Part shown: positions 62,611 to 64,000 of the stretch, piece by piece
How the letters are laid out: every line of letters begins with the position of its first letter
Position numbering within the stretch: position 1 is the stretch's first letter
DNA from: Rhodocyclaceae bacterium
Lineage (GTDB): Bacteria > Pseudomonadota > Gammaproteobacteria > Burkholderiales > Rhodocyclaceae
Direction: 5' to 3'
DNA: 64,000 nt
NCBI GenBank assembly: GCA_019455325.1
Contig: JACFMQ010000011.1
Coordinates: forward strand, 1 to 64,000
The notes under the pieces: generated by a model
What the model was told of the DNA's origin: nothing
Databases searched by the model: none
Seen by the model: only the letters and a program-made list of their open reading frames with translations
Program-made: the position numbers and the translations under genes

Positions 62611-64000
62611 TCATCGTTCCAGCCCGCGCGCCAGCCGCCATTCCTTGACCAGCGCGTAGATCGCCGGGATCACGGCGAGCGTCAGCACGGTCGAGGAGAG
62701 CATGCCGCCGACCATCGGCGCGGCGATGCGGCGCATCACCTCCGAGCCGGTGCCGCTGCCCCACATGATCGGCAGGAGGCCGGCCATGATGGCGACGACG
62801 GTCATCATCTTCGGCCGCACGCGCTCGACCGCGCCTTCCATCACCGCCGCGTAGAGGTCGGCCGCGCCGGGCGTCCGTCCGTCGGCGCGGCACTTCGCCT
62901 TGATCGCCTCCCAGGCGTGGTCGAGGTAGATGAGCATGACCACGCCGGTTTCGGCGGCGACGCCGGCGAGCGCGATGAAGCCGACGGCGACGGCCACCGA
63001 CAGGTTGTAGCCGAGCGCCCACATCAGCCAGACGCCGCCGACCAGCGCGAAGGGCACCGAGAGCATGACGATCAGCGTCTCGGTGAGCCGCCGGAAATTG
63101 AGGTAGAGCAGCAGGAAGATGGTGAGCAGCGTCAGCGGCACGACGACCTTCATCCGGTCGACGGCGCGCTCCAGGTATTCGAACTGGCCGCTCCAGGCGA
63201 CGTAGTAGCCGGGCGGGAAGCTCACCCGCTCGGCGACCGCGCGCTTCGCCTCGGCGACGTAGCCGCCGATGTCGCGGTCGCGGATGTCGACGTAGATGTA
63301 GGCCGAGAGCAGCGCGTTCTCGGTGCGGATGGCCGGCGCGCCGGTGGCGATGCCGATCTTCGCCACCTGGCCGAGCGGGATCATGGCGCCGTCCATGGTC
63401 GGCACCAGCACCTCGCGCGCGATCCGCTGCGGGTCGCCGCGCAGTTCGCGCGGGTAGCGCACGCCGACGGCGAAGCGCTCGCGGCCCTCGACCGTGGTCG
63501 TCACCGTCTCGCCGCCGAGCGCGGCGGCGATCACGTCCTGCAATTCGCCGACGGCCAGCCCGTAGCGCGCGAGCTGCGCGCGGTCCGGCTCGATGTCGAG
63601 GTAGAAGCCGCCGGTGATGCGCTCGGCGAAGGCGCTCGTCGTTCCCGGCACGGTCTTGACCACGGCCTCGATCTCCTTGGCCAGCCGCTCCATGCCGGCG
63701 AGGTCCTTGCCGAAGACCTTGATGCCGATCGGCGTGCGGATGCCGGTGGACAGCATGTCGATGCGCGCCTTGATCGGCATGGTCCACGAATTGGCGATGC
63801 CGGGGAACTGCAACGCCTTGTCCATCTCGGCGATCAGCCCGTCGATGGTCATGCCCGGCCGCCAGTCGGCTTCGGGCTTCAGGTTGATCACCGTCTCGAA
63901 CATCTCGACCGGCGCCGGGTCGGTCGCCGTGTTGGCGCGGCCGGCCTTGCCGTAGACCGAGGCGACCTCGGGGAAGCTCTTGATGATCTTGTTCTGCGTC
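62611..64000 (-). CDS. cusA: CusA/CzcA heavy-metal RND efflux pump, C-terminal part
   Basis: About 463 codons lie inside the window; the gene continues beyond its right edge. FPEVASVYGKAGRANTATDP, GIRTPIGIKVFG, and a C-terminal block of membrane helices (NFRRLTETLIVMLSVPFALV, VIAGLLPIMWGSGTGSEVMR-type region) are typical of Cus/Czc pumps. An apparent start at 63903 is internal. With the DUF411 protein it suggests copper or silver resistance. Confidence 0.9.
   Translation of the reverse strand, partial: TQNKIIKSFPEVASVYGKAGRANTATDPAPVEMFETVINLKPEADWRPGMTIDGLIAEMDKALQFPGIANSWTMPIKARIDMLSTGIRTPIGIKVFGKDLAGMERLAKEIEAVVKTVPGTTSAFAERITGGFYLDIEPDRAQLARYGLAVGELQDVIAAALGGETVTTTVEGRERFAVGVRYPRELRGDPQRIAREVLVPTMDGAMIPLGQVAKIGIATGAPAIRTENALLSAYIYVDIRDRDIGGYVAEAKRAVAERVSFPPGYYVAWSGQFEYLERAVDRMKVVVPLTLLTIFLLLYLNFRRLTETLIVMLSVPFALVGGVWLMWALGYNLSVAVAVGFIALAGVAAETGVVMLIYLDHAWEAIKAKCRADGRTPGAADLYAAVMEGAVERVRPKMMTVVAIMAGLLPIMWGSGTGSEVMRRIAAPMVGGMLSSTVLTLAVIPAIYALVKEWRLARGLER

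Overview
The window reads as high-GC betaproteobacterial chromosome, most likely from the Rhodocyclales. The grounds are the trxB / ftsK-lolA-rarA-serS housekeeping order, a periplasmic Hyb-type [NiFe] hydrogenase, DUF47-Pit phosphate uptake, and strongly GC-biased codon use. No rRNA is present, so the placement is inference. All calls were made by reading the sequence; no database search was possible.

Layout. 0.2-11.1 kb is core housekeeping: a Smr-domain protein, thioredoxin reductase, FtsK, LolA (with a repeat element inserted in frame at its 5' end), a Uma2-type nuclease, RarA, a DUF4126 membrane protein, SerRS, lytic transglycosylase MltF and tRNA-Ser(CGA). 11.1-22.3 kb is an integrated mobile element inserted into the 3' end of that tRNA, bounded by a 14-bp direct repeat. 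It carries a tyrosine integrase, AlpA-like regulators, a primase-helicase, a DnaT-like phage protein, an iteron-like non-coding block, a recombinase lacking its catalytic serine, both terminase subunits and small unknowns. I find no portal, capsid or tail genes, so it looks like a phage satellite or a reduced prophage. 22.3-25.7 kb returns to the chromosome: DUF47-Pit, an alpha/beta hydrolase, DUF465 and a small unknown.

25.7-32.6 kb is a hybOABC-hybD-hypC/hybG-hybE operon for a membrane-anchored uptake hydrogenase. It is preceded by a sigma54-like promoter and has a strong terminator hairpin between the structural and maturation genes. 32.6-41.3 kb holds a heme-motif PAS-GGDEF-EAL protein, an OxyR-box-controlled catalase, an FccB-like flavoprotein, an HDOD protein, a TruC-like pseudouridine synthase, a YchJ-like protein and an SDR. 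41.3-43.6 kb is decayed: a PEP/pyruvate-binding-domain pseudogene and a truncated TetR gene.

43.66-53.60 kb is one very large CRISPR array (139 repeats and 138 spacers by hand count). Beside it is a complete type I-C cas set (cas3-cas5-cas8c-cas7-cas4-cas1-cas2, minus strand, 53.8-61.9 kb). The array is read from the minus strand: the leader lies next to cas2 and the degenerate terminal repeat is at the far left. A decayed toxin-antitoxin pair sits between cas7 and cas4. Spacer-spacer comparison shows overlapping, duplicated and variant spacers, and one pair independently exposes a TTC PAM. The window ends with a DUF411 protein and the C-terminal part of a CusA-type metal efflux pump.
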